Shown here: positions 33,521 through 45,465 of the stretch, piece after piece
Position numbering within the stretch: position 1 is the first letter of the stretch
Layout of the letters: each line of letters starts with the position of its first letter
Origin: Podocnemis expansa
Taxonomy: Eukaryota; Chordata; Testudines; Podocnemididae
Reading direction: 5' to 3'
DNA: 64,000 nucleotides
Assembly (NCBI GenBank): GCA_007922195.1
Contig: ML681971.1
Coordinates: 18,984,238-19,048,237, forward strand
The notes under the pieces: model-generated
What the model was told of the DNA's origin: nothing
The model's database searches: none
Seen by the model: the letters and a program-made list of their open reading frames with translations, nothing else
Made by a program: the position numbers and the translations under genes

Positions 33521-33590
33521 TTAAAGACTAACAAATTTATTTATTATGTGAGCTTTCAAGAGAGAAAAATCCCACCTTCTCAGATGCTCT
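33521..33590 (+). repeat. hairpin-repeat arm, abutting the Harbinger end
   Basis: TTAAAGACTAACAAATTTAT starts immediately after the transposon terminus and runs through GTGAGCTTTCAAGAGAG to TCTCAGATGC, the central section of the repeat. Its outer half is missing. Confidence 0.7.
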
Positions 33591-35045
33591 GGAACTGTTA
33601 ACAAGTGTATTGTATGCTCATGACTTATTACAATAATGTGTGACCCTCCCCCCACCAGGGGCATCACTGCACTGGGGCCAGCAGGGCACAGAGTCTGGAT
33701 CTCTTGCTGGCAGCGCAGCTGGAAGGGGCCTGATTCAGCTCTGGGACACTTCCAGCAAATGGCAGAGGCTCGGAGATGGCTTCTGTCATCTGCTGGCAGC
33801 AGCAGGAGCCTGATCCGGCTTTGAGACTCTTGCAGGAGTGCTAACTATTTATGCTAAATAGTAAGTGCCACCTTGTGTTTTGCTGTGATGCTTGGACTAC
33901 CTTTCTCAGGCCCAAAGACGAGTTTACACAAGTGAATGGAGAATAGCAAAGGTGAGGGATGGAGTCTAGACCCCATTTGAACTCAAAGGCAAAACCTCCA
34001 TTCTCTTCAATGAGGCCAAGATATGACCTCAAGAAATCTCCAAGCTCCAACCTTATTTTTAAAGGTTTTAAGAGTTGAGTGGGTGATTGGAGCTTGTGCA
34101 GCTCCTCTGCAAAGGGGTAAATTTCACATCTAATGAATATTAAAACTTGATAGGATCAAAGTCAACAGGATCTAAACATTTAATAGGTCAGTTAACGTCA
34201 CTAATGAGTCACCTGACTCCAAGCTAAGCAACTTTCTTCCCTTCCAACAGCATAAGAAATGAGGAGGTGTTTCAAAAGTACACTTGTTTCTGCCCTGTAA
34301 TCCAAGCAGTAGTTCTCTCAGATTTGTACACCATGTTCATCAGGATGTATCAGTTCCATTCTTTCAGCTTTGTCTTTGTTGTTTAAGCTGCAGCTATGAC
34401 CACACTTTCAAAAGTGCCCATTAATTTTGTATGCCTTGCCTGAAACATTGAAAGGCCTGTTTTTGGAGTCACTAATGACATGCAGCTCCTGTTTGTGTTT
34501 GCTGGAATTGTGGGTGATCACAGCCTGTATGTAGAAATAAGGCTGAAGGATGACAACAATGAAAATCTACCTCAAAAAAAATCACTATAACTTTTCTTCA
34601 GTCTTCCAGGCAAGATCAAGGGCAATATCACTGAATATGTGATGCATCATATTTCAAGGAACTGCTTTCTGCATTTGTAAGAAGGTAGACTTAACAGTCT
34701 AGTCTAATGATGATGGTCTTTGCCAGCCTCTCATCTAAATATCACTTAAAGTTAAGAAATAAAAATACTTATAAAAAAATCCATTAGTTATGCACAGTTT
34801 TGGTGATAGATTCTGCTGCTCTTATTCACAGCACTTCAATCTTCAAGCAGCCCCAGTGATTGTCACTGAAATGTTTGCTGTATCAGTGTTGCCAAAATTC
34901 TGGCTTTTTAATTAGCTCTAACTTCAAAAATCAGCTGTGTGCTGGGATCTTAGACTATCAGAAGTGGGCCAAAGAGGCACCGGTTCTTTCTAAACAGGAC
35001 AGCAAAACTCTACTGAAGGGAAGTGACAACAAATCTGGTATGCCG
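33591..35045. other. non-coding, no feature recognised
   Basis: A GC-richer patch at 33640-33830 has no motifs; the rest is AT-rich. Confidence 0.45.
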
Positions 35046-35495
35046 TGGACAAATTAGAAAGAGTCCAGCGCAGGGGAAAAAAAATGATCAAGGGGCTGAA
35101 GCACAAGACCTATGAAGACAGACTGAAGAAACTAGGCTTATTTAGCCTGCAGAAGAGAAGACTAAGGGGGGATTTGATAGCAACCTTCAACTACTCCAAG
35201 AAGGATGGAGCTTGGCTGTTCTCTGTAGTTACAGAGGACAGAACAAGGAGCAATGGTTTCAAGTTGCAGCTGGGGAGGTTGAGGTTGGATATTAGGAAAA
35301 ACTTTCTTACTAGGAGACTGGTGAAGCATTAGACTGGGTTATCTAGGGAAGTGGTGGAATCTCCATCTTTGGAGATATTTAAGGCTCGGTTAGACAAAAC
35401 CCTGGCTGGGATAATTTAGTGAGAGTAGTGCTGCTTTTTTGGCAGGAGGTTGGACTAGATGACCTCATGAGATCCCTTCCAACCCTGTGATTCTA
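35046..35495 (+). mobile_element. CR1 LINE 3' fragment
   Basis: Reads [27 protein letters not shown] and [17 protein letters not shown] in one frame (95 codons), the same end-of-polyprotein segments as in the 18.2 kb CR1. It stops at TAG where CR1 normally continues HWN. The 3' UTR follows through AGGAGGTTGGACTAGATGAC to AACCCTGTGATTCT, with only one tail unit left. Confidence 0.92.
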
Positions 35496-35940
35496 GGCCA
35501 TGTAAAATTATACAATGCTCTGTTCTGTCCCTAGCAGGCAGCATCCTAGTAAACGAGCTACTGTTGTTTGACAAATGAGTAGTGATATACTGAACACCTG
35601 TGTGTGTACCCCATGGGCAATAAAACCATCAGTCCTGGTCTGGGGCATCATAATACAATTACTGCTATGTAGATGTAGATAGTAGGAAAAAGTGTGAGCC
35701 AGGAGTCTCAATTAGACATTAAACAAAGAGAAGGAAATAATGTACATAGGTGCTAAACTAATACTAACCAAAGGCTCTTCCCTTTACGTGCTACTGTAAT
35801 AAATAAAACAAGCAACAATACATTTGAGAAGTATCAACTCAAACCAAAAGGCTCCCGATTATACTAGGCTCTGTTCTTACATGTATGTGTACACGTAGTA
35901 AAGGACAGTTTCAGCTCCAAAGAGTTTAGTCTAAATAGCC

Positions 35941-36072
35941 AAGTTCCAAAGGGGTAGCCATGTTAGTCCAGTTCAACAAAAACAAACAAGGAGGCCTGTG
36001 GCACTTTTAAAGACTAACACATTTATCACATGAGCTTTCATGGGAGAAAATCCCACTTCAGACACTTGAAGA
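35941..36072 (+). repeat. hairpin-repeat arm, near full length
   Basis: AAGTTCCAAAGGGGTAGCCA, AACAAACAAGGAGGCC, GACTAACACATTTATCACAT and a CCCACTTCAGACAC end. It is inserted into sequence resembling the old GAGTTTAGTCTAAATAG repeat on its left. Confidence 0.8.
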
Positions 36073-36114
36073 TGGGGGAATTAACAGAAATAGACACAAC
36101 TTCTGTGTCTTTGA

Positions 36115-36140
36115 TGTGTGTGTGTGTGTGTGTGTGTGTG
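36115..36140. repeat. (TG)13 microsatellite
   Basis: Uninterrupted TG dinucleotides directly visible. Confidence 0.98.
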
Positions 36141-36369
36141 AATATCAAGCAATATGTTTGGACAACAGTATTTCCAACAGAAGTATGACATGACTAGGTT
36201 CAATGATTTCAGGTTCAATGATGCTGAAGTCATTGAGAATATAAAGGGACCAGACCAGCATTTTCAAAACTGAGTGTTTGAGTCAGACGATTAGATCTGT
36301 ATTAAGGCGCCAATCTAAAAGGTTTGAAGTGCCAAAATCTTTGTTACATTTAATTATTGTTGCAGTAAT

Positions 36370-36460
36370 GGAACAGAACCGTATTGTTCTATGTGGTGTA
36401 CAAACACAAAACAAAACGATGGTCCCTGCCCCAATGATTATACAGTCTGAAGCTGCAGAT
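36370..36460 (+). repeat. old dispersed repeat fragment
   Basis: TGGTGTACAAACACAAAAC, GGTCCCTGCCCCAATGA and TTATACAGTCTGAA resemble a vertebrate repeat whose consensus includes CCCTGCCCCAAAGAGCTTAC. Confidence 0.4.
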
Positions 36461-39352
36461 TTCACTGAGAGCAGAGGAGACCCAGCCCCCTGGTTTACAG
36501 ATCAATTAATTAAATGTCCACAGATGGATTTAGCTATTGGACTTTAAGCAATCATGCTGGTGTACTTATGCCAGACAGATGCATGCAATATAAGAAGAGG
36601 GATGTGTGTGTGGCTCTTAAGCAGCTTGTGAGAATTTTAAAATATGTAGACCAACTACTGAGCCCACTCGTGTAAATCACTGTAGCTCCATGGACTTCAG
36701 CTGGGTTATTCTCACTTACCACAGCTGAGGATCTGACCCATGAGAACTCCTGTAATCACTCTTAATGTTTGACTATTTTTAAATTGGTCCCCACTATTGT
36801 GGACTCAGGGCCATGCTGACAGTGAACTAGAGATAGCAGTGAGCCCAGTCAGTGGAACACCTGCCATGATGAAAGCTGTCTTACACCCTACTGAAATTCC
36901 CCTGCTGTGTGTATAATCACATTGGAACCAATCCCATCTGCTCTCCAGCTGCTGCAAGTTACCTCACATGGGGCACAGAGTGTATGTGCTCATCAATCCA
37001 CTGTAAGGACCTGCTGAGAAGGAAGAGTGGGAAATCAGCAACCCTTAGAACAAAAGAGCCAACTGGGGCCTTGAGAGCATGATGGTAGAGGGGACAGACA
37101 ACACAGATTGCAGAAATGATCTTACAATGAAGGTAAATCCAGTCCAGCCCTTGCACTGAGTTGAGATACTAACAGAACCTGTAATTTGCATTTTGCAGTC
37201 TTAGCTTATATTTTAATTAAGTTGCAGGATTCACTGGCCATTAAATGAGGAATGTTGCCAGGACCTGGGAGAAATAGTGCTTTCTATCTGCCACTTAAGC
37301 AATTCTCAGATTCTTCATGATTTTTCAGCTTTCTAACAAATATAATAGCAATATCACATCACATGATGCTGTATTTTAATTTTATCTGCTTGTCTTTTCT
37401 GGTGTGGATTTTTCCTTTTGCATACCTAGATTAGCAGTTCCTGTCCTGTGACCTGGAGCCAAAAGGGACCACGGGGTCTTTCAAAGTGGCTTGCAGCTCT
37501 CCCTCCTGCTGCCTGCAGAAGGGAGCCACTGCGTAAGGAACTACGTAGAACACATTGCTGCAGGGCTACACAACTGGTTATAGGGTCCTTGCTGAAGTCA
37601 AAGAAATGAGAGATCAGAGCTCCCTTCTTCTTGGCTGTAGCATGAAGCCTGGCAAAGTGCTTCTCCTGGGTGCCTAGGTGCTAGGGCTCCTGAGGGAGGA
37701 GAGATCAGTGCTCCTGTCCCTTGGCTCTAGAAGAGAACTAAGCACTCTGCTGGATCCCTAGGCACTTGGGTCCCTGCTGGAGCCAGAGGGAGAAGAGAAC
37801 TGATTTCCCATCCTCCTGGCTGCAGAAAGGAGCCACTGCCTAGGGATCCAGTTGGAGTGCACATGGCAACAGGATGCATGGAGGTTTCCCTGCTGCAGCC
37901 AGGGGTACAGGAGATCAGCCAAGAGGCAGCCTCCCCTCTGAAATGCTTCCATCTGGATGTGGGGGGGGGGGCACTGCTGATGGAGCAACTGGGACCTACC
38001 AGACTTGAGGAGGTGCAGGATTTTCAAAATCAGTGCCTTATGGTTTGGCCAGTCACTGGTGAAAGCAATAAGAGGATAACTTGGCAAGTTGGATGAAACA
38101 TCTTGGTGGCTACATGATGAGAAATTGTCTCCTTCTGCCCTACATGCCAGCTCCTTTCTTGCTCTGGAGCACAGCAGGAAATGTCAAGCCAAAAGGAGCA
38201 GATAATGGTGCTGTTCTCCACAGGACATCCGTTTTCCCTCTAAGAAAAATAGCAAGACATCCACAGTGAATCCTCCTCCCCTTGTAAACAACAGGGGGAT
38301 TTCTATCTCTTCCAGTCAGAGAAAGACTGGATAGTTCCAAGCAGCTCTTTCTTAGGACAGGCAAGCAGTGGCTTACCCTAGAGGTGATGTGAAAATGTGC
38401 ATTTCTTTGGGTTGCATTGTTTTTTATAGCAAGTCCAATGGCTGTAATAGGCTCTCTCTTCACTGGGATTTGGACTGGGTGAAGGTCAGGAGACTCACAA
38501 ACTTTGAGGGCATTATTCTCCAGAAATTTATGACTCCAACAGTCAGGTTTCTACTGCTTTCTTGCCACCTCCATCTTTCCATCCTCTGTGAGTTGGCAAT
38601 GGCGGTTATCTTCATCAACATTCACACCACTGCCTAAAAGGAATTGTTGGGCTGCTTTGTACACAGAAAAGTGAAAGGCAGTTTGATGGGAACACAATTG
38701 CCCAATAAGCCTTTCATGCTGTTTTCTTTATTCAGGCCATTGAAAACAATGGCACACAAGCCCAGATATGGGGATTCCCATCATTCAAATGTGTCTTTGG
38801 TTGTTGTTCTTCATCTGCTCTTATCCCAGCCATATGGGATGGTCACATAATAGATTCAATAATGCTGAGGTGTCTCAGCCAAAATAAATCGGAGCCAATA
38901 TGATAGTTTGCGGTTGTTAGCATTTTTAAAAGCCATCGATCAAAGGAGGACTGGAAACATGCAAATCATTCTTTGCTAATGACCATATTTTTCTTGCATT
39001 AATGTTTCAAGGCAGCAGTGATTCAATAATCCCAAATGAGCAATGGCTTCCATATTTTACATATGAAAAGATGTCAACAGTGCATTTACCAAAATGTCAA
39101 CTGGAGGTGTATTTCAGTGTATAGTTTAGAGTCTGTGCAGATCATGCTGAGGGCACTGGGCCAACTTCAAGAGGAACAGAAGATTCAAAGGAGAAGAGGG
39201 TACAAGGAACAATGTGTATTGCTATGAAATTTCAACAGCCAAGAGTGGCAAATCTGAGCCAGGAGAGTGTGAGGGAAGCATGTTTATGTTTTAGACTCTT
39301 GGTTGCAAATGACTTTAATTATTAGAAGGAAAACTTAATACTATTACTCTCT
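36461..39352. other. 2.9 kb without recognised genes
   Basis: Within it, 37470-37860 has imperfectly repeated words (CTGCAGAAGGGAGCCACTGC at about 37514, CTGCAGAAAGGAGCCACTGC at about 37820, with TAGGGATCC and AGAGATCAG words between), a degenerate tandem array of roughly 300-bp spacing. A G10 run lies near 37961. The ORFs at 37758-38640 overlap on both strands and show no domains. Confidence 0.42.
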
Positions 39353-40320
39353 GGGTACGTCCACACAGGTTTTAAATTGAAATAACACTGGTCATTTCGG
39401 TTTAAAAATGTTTAGGTCCACATGACGTTTCCTTATTTCAATATAAGAGTTTGACCTTCTTCCCAGGGTGCATGGCACCCTGGAAGGATGTCCCCACCAG
39501 CACTCTGGCCAGGGAGGGAGGGGAGGTGCAGGGGGGATGGGGGCCCACCCCCACCCGGCTGTGCTGGTAGTGTGGGAAACACCCCAAGCCTGGCTTCCCT
39601 TGGCAGATGCTAGGTGGCAGGGGCAGGAAAGCCAGTGTGCCTGGCCTCACCCTACAGATGTCAGGCGGCGGGGGCAGGGAAGTCAGTGCGCCTGGCTTCC
39701 TCCTACACCTGGCAGGTGGTGGGGGCAAGGAAGCTCCTTTCCCCAGCATCTGCTGGGCGAAGCCGGGCGCACCAGCTTCCCTGCCCCTCCTGGCCAGCAG
39801 GTGTGGGGGGAAGCCAGGGGGGCAGTATTCCTTTCCCTGTGCACCCGGCAGCTGCAGGGGAAGCCCAGTGCACTGGCTTCCCTGCCTCCACCACCTGGCC
39901 AGGTGTGGGGATGCCAGGCTCTGGGAGCTCCTTTCCCCGCATGCCTGGCTAGGTGTGGGGAAGTCCAGGGTGCAGGGTCCTTTCTCCCCCCTGCCTGCCT
40001 GCTTCCCAAGGCTGCAGCCAGTCTGTGGGGGGATGATTTTCCCCCCACTGGGCTCCAGGAGCCAAGAGCCAGTGGGGACATTTTTTCCTCTGCCACTGGC
40101 TCTCCTCGGGAGAGCCAGGCAGGGGATTGGGTGGCAACATGGCCCTGCCAGGGTGCCACATCACCACACCTCCTAGGTGCCCCTCACCTAAATTGAACTA
40201 GCAAGTCCTGTCCCCAGATATGCTAGTTTGATCTGATTTTTTGGTGGGGACCTGTTAAATTTATTTAATTGTTCTATTGATTTAGCTTAAATCGCTTCAA
40301 CTCCCTGTGTGGACATAGCC
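39353..40320 (-). mobile_element. non-autonomous Harbinger with GC-rich core
   Basis: Ends GGGTACGTCCACACAGG and CCTGTGTGGACATAGCC. Read on minus, the right side matches the autonomous left subterminal region (a tract with GGGCACCTAGGAGGTGTGG and GGGCCATGTTGCC). Core words AGGGTGCATGGCACCCTGG match the palindrome of other copies. The interior (39500-40050) is GC-rich with repeated GGCTTCC/CCTGGC words and long open frames on both strands, which I treat as composition artefacts. No clear 3-bp duplication was found. Confidence 0.72.
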
Positions 40321-40449
40321 TTGAGATCCCATCTGAGACCAGTGATCTCCTGCACATACATGGAGTGAGAGATGGCACAGCACATAAATGGAGTCAAAGT
40401 GTCTGCAGGTTGCCCCCATTAATAAGGCCTGCCTGTTTCCCCACTGCAG

Positions 40450-41000
40450 CCCAAAGGGGGACACTATAACAGGATCCGGATTGAGCAGTGACAATGTGAC
40501 CACAGGTGATAGAATAAAAGATGATTTTATTAAAAGAGGTAGAAAGCTTACCTCCCTTTCAGCTACCAGGGACCCCTGGAAACAGTAGCGGGTGGTCTCC
40601 TGGACTTTATCTCTGAGGGCACCTGCTGTAGCTTCCCGGTCCATCTGTGAAGTCCAACATGCATTAGACTTTCCTACCATTATATAGGATCACAGGGAAA
40701 ACAAAAACTACGAAGGTACACATGTCAGCAAACATGCTCTGATAACAGGCATGCTCTGTAAGGTTACAGGATGGTCACTCAGATAAATAAGTAGATATAT
40801 GTTTACACAAACAGCAATACATTATGGGGTGTTTGGTTGAGAGGGGTGCTTGGCTCAGGGCAAGACCACTCCTGGTCTGAGTGAAGCCATTAACAAGGCA
40901 ATAAATTGCACATGTTTACAGATACATGGTGCCTTGGTCTGAGTGGAACCATAGGCAGTTGATGAATTGTTCATATTCTGGGCCTATGATTTAGTCTGAG
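40450..41000 (-). mobile_element. possible LTR-like remnant
   Basis: Same layout as 3095-3660: AATAAAAGATGATTTTATTA near 40512 and a GC-richer downstream part. Ends not defined. 41000-41950 after it has only chance frames. Confidence 0.22.
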
Positions 41001-41950
41001 TGGGGGTGCCACTATCTTTTGTGTACAATTTTCTTCCACTTATTTCCCCTACACCTATGTGCTTGCCCCGTGCTCTTCCCTCAGCTATAGAATGGTTAAA
41101 ACATATACACACAAATGCCTTTACACATACATGCTTTTACTGTATAGCAAGACTGCTTGTTGCTACAGGGAGAAATACTCAGAAAATGTCACTTGCTTCT
41201 CTTCTTAAAACACACAGAATGGGATCCAATTATATCACTGTCTCTCCCCCCTCCTGCTTCTCTTCCTCTTGGTCACCTCCCCCACCCCAACAGACTCTGG
41301 AAACACATCTCCGTAACAGCCCTGGGAACTTTGCTTCATTACAGAAATGCACCATCTTTTCAGCAGGCTTAAACCAAGGGCACCTGCTGTTCTAAGGTCA
41401 TTTGTGGTGAAGGCTCCTATTCTGACATGTTCCTGGAGCTGTAACTTTCAGACGGACTTAGGAGTTTGGCAAGGCTGGGATCCAGAGGGCTGAAACGCTC
41501 TCTAATTAGACTGCTCTGGCTTTGTGCGTCGTAGCAGGGGTGTTTCTATAATATAGACGGTAGACGGCTACTGATGCAATCAAACTGTTCAATCAGTGGG
41601 ATGCATCTTCATAATGGTTTTCAAGGACTAACACACATCACAATAATGGGAAGTCTGCTGGGAACTCCCTGGGCACCATATCAAGAATCCCCATATGACT
41701 CCAGTGACAGAGATTGGCCTGTCTAATATATTATGTTTTTCTTCCCTCCTCCTTTTCTTTTCAAATTCAGAGTGCTTTGGCTTGAAAAGCTACAGTCAAT
41801 TTTCACAGCAGAGAATTTTGCATTGGCACCTACTGATACGAAGGGACTGATTCTCCTCTCATCTCCTTCTGTTTTATACTAAGAACTTTGAGCACCATGG
41901 AACTTACTCAGATTTCCAGTGGTCTGAACACTCCAGAGTCTGATCTCAAA

Positions 41951-42459
41951 GGCTGTCTACACTTAAGAACGCTAGTTCCAACTAAGTTAGTTTGAATTAA
42001 TTAGTGTGAACTAATTTTGGTTAATTCAGACTAACTTTATTTGAACTAGCATGTCCACACTAGAAACCTAAATCGAACTTGCATATCCATGCACAGAACT
42101 TGGTAGGCTGGCTTAAGAGGGGGGCATCATGGGGAATGTGGCAACATGGCAACCAAGAAGAGCCATTGCCCTACTCAATCCAATAAAAAGAAGAAGGCAC
42201 TTCCTCCCTGGTGCCATGCACCCTGGCAAGAAGAAGGTTGAACCATGTTTAATTCAAACCAATGGTTAGTTCAAACTAATGCATCTACATCAGGTTAGTT
42301 TGAATTAAAGGCAGGTTTTACTATTTCAAAGTAAGCTTTCCTTAATTTTAACTAAGGAATTCCTTAGTTCAAACTGATGAAAGCCAGTATGGACATGCAC
42401 TAATTTAGTTTGAATTAATCCTCCTTAATTAGAACTAAATTCCCAGTGTAGACATAGCC
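41951..42459. mobile_element. Harbinger MITE, AGTTTGAACT class
   Basis: GGCTGTCTACACTT and GTGTAGACATAGCC ends are flanked by AAA on both sides (41948-41950, 42460-42462). Arms carry TTAGTTTGAATTAA and TTAGTTCAAACTAA motifs. The core has ATGGGGAATGTGGCAACATG, a diverged match to the autonomous element, and GCACCCTGGCAAGAAG. Confidence 0.85.
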
Positions 42460-43651
42460 AAAGTGTATGTTCCATCTGAAACAAGGTGACTATCATCCAG
42501 TGCCACTGGATTACAAAATGAAGGAACATCTTCAATATAGTTCTTATAATTGTCAGTGATGTGCAATTTCTTCTCCTGCCAATTAAACCAGATGCTTTAG
42601 TGGATCTATGCTGATTTATACCAGCCAAGGATCTGGCTCTAATTTAATTTGTTAATTTTAGGCAAACTCCCATCATACTTAACAGTAAGATGCTGCCACC
42701 AGCATCATGATGTGAACCAAACAGCCTCTTTGTCCACGATGTATTATTTTTCTTAATCCAGTTTATATTCTTTTAAAATGAATCAACACAGTAAACATTG
42801 GGCAAAATATAAAGTAGGATATAGATCTCACCCCCCCCCCAGCTTCTATCAAAAATCTGAGATAAAGCTCTTCTAGCATATTGGGAAGATTTTAAAAATA
42901 CATCTTAGGGATTTGGGAGCACAAATCCCATTGAAAGTTGGTAGGACTTGTACACCTAAATTTGGTAGGCCCTTTTGGAAATCTACCCCATAATAGACTT
43001 GATGGTGACATGAAGAGATTAAAACTAATCCTTTCAAAAGTGCCTAAGGCCCAGATCCTCAAAGGTAGCAATCCTTAAAATATTGCTGAGGAACTGGACC
43101 TAAGTGATTTAGGAGCCTCAATGGCATTTTTTTCAAAGCTAATTTAGGCAAGTAGAAAATGCTAATTGAAAGTCAGTGGAACTAAGGATCATAAGGGTCA
43201 AATTTTCAAAGGTATTTAGGTGCCTAACAGTGCAGTTACCCAGAGGGATTTTCAAAAGCACCTAAGCTAGTTTGTTTCCTAAGATCTCTTGAAATCAAGA
43301 AGAGATAGATACCTATTCTTCTCCTAAGCTTTTGGAAAGTTCTCTAGCTCTTTTGCTCCAGATTTTGAAAATCTGGCCCTATGTCACATTTGAAAATAGG
43401 ACTTAGACTCCTAATTCACTTTGATGTTTTGGTAAATTTTACAGTGCATCACTAAGCAGTAAAATACCACATCTTTCCCCTGCATCTAGTCTGGGAGACA
43501 GCTGTGAGGGCCAGATCTTTATTAGGTATGAATAAGAGTTATCCTATTTACTTCAATGAAGCTGCTCTGACTTTTGACAGCTGACGATGTGGCAAAGAGA
43601 TTTTAATGTAACCACTGTATTTGGTACAGCACATGAAGTAGGACTCAGAGG

Positions 43652-43945
43652 CCTGTTCTACATTTGTCATCTTTTCGGTGGCAGTTGAAGGGAGATATGT
43701 AAGCTATGTAAAACAACTTGCATATCTCCCTTCAACTCTAACTCCCACTTACCTCCATGGCTCCATTGAGCTGAGTTGAAGAGAAATGCCAACCCTTCAA
43801 CTCAGTGCTACTCTTCTTATAGGGGTGGAGTTATTGAGTTGAACTCCAGATTGATTGAGCCAGTCTTGACTGACTGCTCAATTGAACCAGAGAGTTCAAT
43901 CTGAAGGAGGTCAATTTGCTGCTGTCAGTATATACTTGGGCTAAG
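43652..43945. repeat. hairpin-forming repeat, possible Harbinger-like relic
   Basis: GTTGAAGGGAGATATG (43684-43699) and CATATCTCCCTTCAAC (43721-43736) are perfect inverted repeats with a 21-base loop. More GTTGAA/TTCAAC words follow. The outer ends GGCCTGTTCTACAT and a weak right end could be eroded Harbinger termini. Confidence 0.4.
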
Positions 43946-44696
43946 TATTGCCTTCTCTTTCAAATAGGTACACTCTAAAGCACTCAGGTTACTGATAGTA
44001 TGAGTTTGACACTCAGGCCAGCCTGCAAGCAAATTTCACTTATGCCCCTAGATCTGGGGTCGTTTTATTGCACAGATGTGCTGAGGAAGCTACTTCTTCA
44101 ACTTTAGCAATCCAGTCTCTCCAACATGCAGTTGTCACTTCAATGCACATGTCTTACATTCCATCTGGGCGTGACAAACCTAGCTAAGTGTCAGCCAACG
44201 GGAACAAATGCTTCACTTGGAGCTACAAAAGCATTTTCACTGCAGAATACGAAAGCAGCATACTTCACTCTCAGCAATGAACTGCACGCAGGAGTACACC
44301 TCTGAGTTACATTAGTGGAAGAGGAACAGGCAGGGGCATGCCTGATGGGTTTCCAAAGTGAGGCTAATCCATGTAAATAGCATTGCTTGCATTATGAATT
44401 GGGTCTATATTGGTAACGTTAAATTATGAACTGAGTTTAAGTGTCAGTTGAAAACATGAAAATCATGTGTCTGGATGTGGCAGGGTAAAATTCTGGATCA
44501 AAAAATTTTTTAACCTGTTGGCAGATGCAAAGATAGCACTGATTGTATCAATGGGAAGACCCTACATCAAGTCATTTGGCTGTTTTTCTCTGGAATACTA
44601 ACATGTCAGACCACATCACTGCTTAATATCGAGTAACAATATTCATATTTAGCTTTTATATAAAATTTTCAGCCATCAGTTGCAGAGCACTTAGAT

Positions 44697-44990
44697 TCAG
44701 ATTTTTAAAGGCAGGAGGGACCATGGCAGTCAAGTCTGATTTCCTGCACATTGCAGGCAACAGAAGCTCACCCACCCACTCCTGTAACCATAACCTTTGG
44801 CTGAGTTACTGAAGTCCTCAAATCATGATTTTAAAGACTTTAAGTTACAGAGAGGATCTACCACTTATGCTAGTTTAAAGCCAGCAAGTGCCCTATGCTG
44901 CAGATGACGGTGAAAAAAATCCCCAGAGTCAAAAAAAGCTTCTGACCTTTGTTTCCCCTTAAATTACACTAATCTCACCCAACCACTGTT
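44697..44990 (+). repeat. CR1/L3-like LINE 3' fragment
   Basis: AAAGGCAGGAGGGACCATGG, CAAGTCTGATTTCCTGCACA and later ACTTTAAGTTACAGAGAGGA follow the order of an old CR1-like tail; longer than the 2727 copy. Confidence 0.45.
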
Positions 44991-45465
44991 TGGCAAGGTG
45001 CAATGATAAAGCACTTAAGCGGCATGTTCATAAGGAAGGGTTTGCTAAGGAAATCATAGGACAATAGTTAATTGAATTGGTGCTTTCTAGAATTGGTGTG
45101 GAATAGTTGAGCATAGATTGCACCCCTCCCCTTTAGGTTGTAAATTTATTCCTGGGTTCACTGGCAAGAAAACAAAACACCTTCTTTTGTCCTTTGGTGT
45201 TACATGGCCCCTTACCCTCCTGAGAGGGAGAGGCGGCCTGCCAGGGTTTCCAGCCCCCGCTCAGGGACATGACCTCTAAGTCTTTAGTTCCTTGTTCTGG
45301 GCAAGGCTACCCAGAGACCAGCCTGGCGTAGGGCAGGGCAATCAAGTCTCTGGCCCCTTGGCTGGGCAAAGTCACACAACCCTCAGCCCTCTGTAGGGCT
45401 GGGTCCAAGTCTTTAGCCTCTTGGCAAAGTACAAGCAAAGTCACAAATAATGTCTTTTAGAGTGT

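Larger units (their letters stand above)
42463..45092. other. no genes; old repeat fragments
   Basis: C10 run at 42831. 43060-43400 repeats AGGTGCCTAA / CACCTAAG words and ends GAAAATCTGGCCCT, the same old family as 14310-14515. The rest has no recognised feature apart from the entries below. Confidence 0.45.

Noticed and set aside
32707..33534. Frames spanning the N run on both strands
   Set aside because: They consist mainly of undetermined residues and are artefacts of translating N.
36461..39352. Possible host exons among the ORFs at 37.7-38.9 kb
   Set aside because: Frames overlap on both strands, lack recognisable domains, and sit beside a degenerate tandem array.
39468..40196. 242-codon plus-strand frame and several overlapping long frames on both strands
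   Set aside because: They lie in the GC-rich filler of a non-autonomous Harbinger. Long frames on both strands at once and low-complexity Gly/Pro/Ala text indicate composition rather than coding.
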